15,069 nt of DNA, taken from positions 1 to 15,069 of the forward strand of contig CAYPDC010000103.1 in NCBI GenBank assembly GCA_964409355.1, given 5' to 3'. The DNA comes from PCC-10605 sp964409355. Lineage in GTDB: Bacteria; Cyanobacteriota; Cyanobacteriia; Cyanobacteriales; Cyanobacteriaceae. The translations under genes and the position numbers were made by a program. Shown here in pieces: positions 12,958-15,069 of the stretch. The notes beneath the pieces are model-generated. The model saw only the letters and a list, made by a program, of their open reading frames with translations. It did not search any database and had not been told where the DNA came from. Each line of letters opens with the position of its first letter. Within the stretch, counting starts at the first letter, position 1.

Positions 12958-14427
12958 ATGACTAGCGCTTATATTTTAATCATAGCGATTTTATTGTTAG
13001 GGGGGTTAATCGCTGCACTGGGCGATCGCATCGGTTCCAAGGTGGGAAAGGCAAGGTTAAGATTGTTTCAATTAAGACCAAAACAAACGGCAATTTTAAT
13101 TACTATTGCGACAGGAACTTTAATTTCTGCGTCCACTTTAATTATTTTATTTACTTTAAGTGAATCCTTACGTCAAGGTGTTTTTCAGTTAGATGAAATT
13201 CTCAGAAAAAGGAAAGAAATAACTCTGCAATTAGAAACAGTGCAATCTCAAAAAGAACAGGTAGAAAAAGAATTATTAAAAGCTAGAGATAGACAAGATA
13301 TAGTTTTAAATCAACTAAATATTAAAGAGAATGAATTATCAACTACTCAAAAACAAGTAAAAGAAATTCAAAAAAGAACTGATGTTTTAAGAAAAGAAGT
13401 AGAAAAAATTATCAAGGAAAGAGATGATTTATTGAGAGAAAAAGACGAGATTCAGGCACAAAGTTTAAGATTAGAGGAGTCGATCGCCCAAAGGGATCAA
13501 GAATTACAGGCAAAACAAGGACAAATAGAAGATCAAGAGGTAATTTTACAACAACAGGAAACTCGTTTACAAGAGCAACAAAATAGTCTTGAACAGTTAA
13601 AAAACAGTCAAAAACAGTTAGAATCAGAGATTAGTAGCCGAGATGAGCAAATTAAAGAACTCGATCGCCTCATTTCTCAAACAGACAAGATATTAAAGAC
13701 GAAAGAACAAGAATTAGCATCTTTAGAAACACAATTAGATTTTTATCGTCAAGAAGTGGACATTTTAGAACAATATTACCAAACTTATCAAGATTTGAGA
13801 GAAAGACCGATCGCTATTATTCGGGGGCAAGTATTAACAGTGACATTGGTGCAGGTGCAAAAAGACACCAATATTGGCGAATTAGTCGATGCGGTATTAA
13901 ACCAAGCAAATCGAGGAGTAATGCAAATTCTCGGTTATGGGAATCAACCTTCTATAGATAGATTTGTGCAGATAAGCAAAGGGCAAGTAGAACAAATTAA
14001 ACAACAATTAAGCACCCCCGGTCAATATCTAGTCAGAATTTTATCGGCGGGGAATTATGTACAAGGAGAAGAAAGAATCCGTATTTTTGCAGAGGTTACC
14101 CCTAACAAAATAGTTTACCGAAGAAATGAGCCGATCGCATCTATTACCATTGAAGAAAAAGACTTAAACAGTGGAGAATTACAGGAGAAACTTGATTTTC
14201 TGATTTCCGTGAGTCAATTTCGAGCAAGACGGGAGGGAATTTTAGGGCAAATCGTCGTTGGCGACGGCAATATCATTTCTCTGATTAACTTTATCAAAGA
14301 ATTACAATCCTTAGAGCAAAGTATAGATGAAGTGTTTACCGTAGCCGCTAGTGAAACTTATACTTCTGGACCTTTACAAATAAACTTAGTTGTCATTGCT
14401 GACGGGAAAGAGGTGTTTCGTCTCTAA
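12958..14427 (+). CDS. DUF3084 membrane-anchored coiled-coil protein
   Basis: This 489-aa protein has two N-terminal membrane segments (residues 5-22 and 46-67) with the conserved loop GDRIGSKVGKARLRLFQLRPKQTA between them. A long coiled coil follows, from about 78 to 275, rich in Glu, Gln and Lys heptads. The C-terminal globular domain of about 210 residues ends RL. This matches DUF3084, found almost only in cyanobacteria; its function is unknown, with a scaffold or envelope-linked role plausible from the architecture. It starts 85 nt after ntcA on the same strand, so read-through is possible. No ribosome binding site is visible before the ATG. It converges on the RimI-like gene with 77 nt between ends. 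Confidence 0.9.
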   Translation: MTSAYILIIAILLLGGLIAALGDRIGSKVGKARLRLFQLRPKQTAILITIATGTLISASTLIILFTLSESLRQGVFQLDEILRKRKEITLQLETVQSQKEQVEKELLKARDRQDIVLNQLNIKENELSTTQKQVKEIQKRTDVLRKEVEKIIKERDDLLREKDEIQAQSLRLEESIAQRDQELQAKQGQIEDQEVILQQQETRLQEQQNSLEQLKNSQKQLESEISSRDEQIKELDRLISQTDKILKTKEQELASLETQLDFYRQEVDILEQYYQTYQDLRERPIAIIRGQVLTVTLVQVQKDTNIGELVDAVLNQANRGVMQILGYGNQPSIDRFVQISKGQVEQIKQQLSTPGQYLVRILSAGNYVQGEERIRIFAEVTPNKIVYRRNEPIASITIEEKDLNSGELQEKLDFLISVSQFRARREGILGQIVVGDGNIISLINFIKELQSLEQSIDEVFTVAASETYTSGPLQINLVVIADGKEVFRL

Positions 14428-14504
14428 TCTGTAATTCGGATTCGGAGTTAAAATTAGCAGAATTTTCTTTCTAATAATTGATTTGTCATCACTGATTCCT
14501 GATA

Positions 14505-14969
14505 TTAATGAAAAGACATCCAAAAAATTAAAGCGTCTTCTCCAGTTTTCTTATAATATTTCTTTCTTCTTCCCGCCTCTTTGAAACCAAATTTTTGATA
14601 CAAATTAATTGCCTTATGATTATTTTCTCCTACTTCTAAAGTCGCCCTTTGTAACTTTCTATTCACTGCTTCTTTGAGTAAATTTTCTAACAGTAAACTA
14701 CCCAAACCCCGTCTCTGAAAATCAGGATGAATAGCTAAAATAGTTATATGAGCCTCCTCTAAAATTGCCCAAAAACAACCTAAACCAATGACTTTTTTCT
14801 CTAAACCCTGATTAATAGTAATTATTAACAAATAACTATTAGGACTTTTTATCTCTCTTTGATAACCCTGTAAACGCCATAAACCACCGAAACAAATTTG
14901 ATCTAATTCCAATACCTGCCCTAAATATTTTTTTGTTAAGATCTCAAGTTCTATTTCCCCTAAACTCAT
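14505..14969 (-). CDS. RimI-like N-acetyltransferase
   Basis: This 154-aa GNAT-fold enzyme most resembles RimI, which acetylates the N-terminal alanine of ribosomal protein S18 using acetyl-CoA. The acetyl-CoA pyrophosphate loop is QRRGLG at residues 85-90. Glu112 in LEVGENN and Tyr124 in INLYQKFGF line up with the catalytic Glu103 and Tyr115 of the E. coli enzyme, with the same 12-residue spacing. The N-terminal GGLWRLQGYQREI stretch (28-40) is as I would expect in cyanobacterial copies. A more general GNAT acetyltransferase remains possible. Single gene, convergent with DUF3084; the MITE-like repeat begins about 45 nt upstream of its start. Confidence 0.8.
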   Translation of the reverse strand: MSLGEIELEILTKKYLGQVLELDQICFGGLWRLQGYQREIKSPNSYLLIITINQGLEKKVIGLGCFWAILEEAHITILAIHPDFQRRGLGSLLLENLLKEAVNRKLQRATLEVGENNHKAINLYQKFGFKEAGRRKKYYKKTGEDALIFWMSFH

Positions 14970-15013
14970 TATTTTTTTAGCTGAACAATGGATACTCTAA
15001 AGTAGTTATGATC

Positions 15014-15069
15014 AATTAGGCGGTTTCCAAGAAAGAATTTACCAATCTTCCTTATAATTCCCCCTTTGT
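15014..15069. repeat. Second MITE-like copy, cut by the window edge
   Basis: AATTAGGCGGTTTCCAAGAA at 15014 begins a stretch that, reverse-complemented, matches 6666-6718 with few differences (AAAGGGGGAATTAT, then ATTGG-AAATTCTTTCT, then GAAACCGCCTAAT). It is therefore the same element in the opposite orientation. It should continue past the right edge through the CCCCCTT/AAGGGGG hairpin. Confidence 0.8.

Overview
The window looks like cyanobacterial chromosome, probably from an AT-rich unicellular lineage of the Cyanobacterium/Geminocystis kind (my inference; no marker was compared). The evidence is a clear ntcA gene, a cyanobacterial enoyl-ACP reductase, several families found mainly in cyanobacteria and plastids (DUF3084, DUF3386, DUF2862, DUF4168, Get3d-type ATPase, D27/DUF4033), nine exact HIP1 octamers (GCGATCGC) in 15 kb, and heptameric tandem repeats between genes. 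No rRNA, tRNA, CRISPR array, transposase or phage gene was seen.

Layout. Positions 1-470 hold no gene, but contain a G-rich 16-bp tandem repeat, three inverted repeats and two heptamer repeat clusters. Positions 471-4718 encode an MFS exporter, a secreted DUF4168 protein and a TPR-GT61 glycosyltransferase, all on +. Positions 4800-6943 hold DUF3386 (+), convergent with a Get3d-like ATPase (-), then a MITE-like repeat and DUF2862 (-). Positions 7130-9415 hold thioredoxin (-), a short ribbon-helix-helix protein (+, divergent), a D27-like carotenoid isomerase homologue (-), a decayed group II intron remnant and a secreted protein with a four-fold cysteine repeat (-). Positions 9495-10244 encode an alpha/beta hydrolase (+). 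Positions 10245-10940 are a 700-nt gene-poor stretch with hairpins and duplicated promoters, leading to a 70-aa protein (+). Positions 11258-15069 hold fabI (-), divergent from ntcA (+), then DUF3084 (+), a convergent RimI-like acetyltransferase (-), and a second copy of the MITE-like repeat cut by the window edge.

How it fits together. Most genes are single transcription units of conserved cyanobacterial housekeeping or plastid-lineage functions: lipid synthesis (fabI), nitrogen control (ntcA), redox (thioredoxin), protein targeting or chaperoning (Get3d), and possible carotenoid and lipid-ester metabolism (D27, alpha/beta hydrolase). I see no multi-gene defence or biosynthetic system. The most interesting material lies between genes: the intron remnant at 8604-8743, the candidate structured RNA at 10465-10604 with tandem duplicated promoters downstream, the two adjacent hairpins before the cysteine-repeat gene, and the inverted pair of MITE-like copies.
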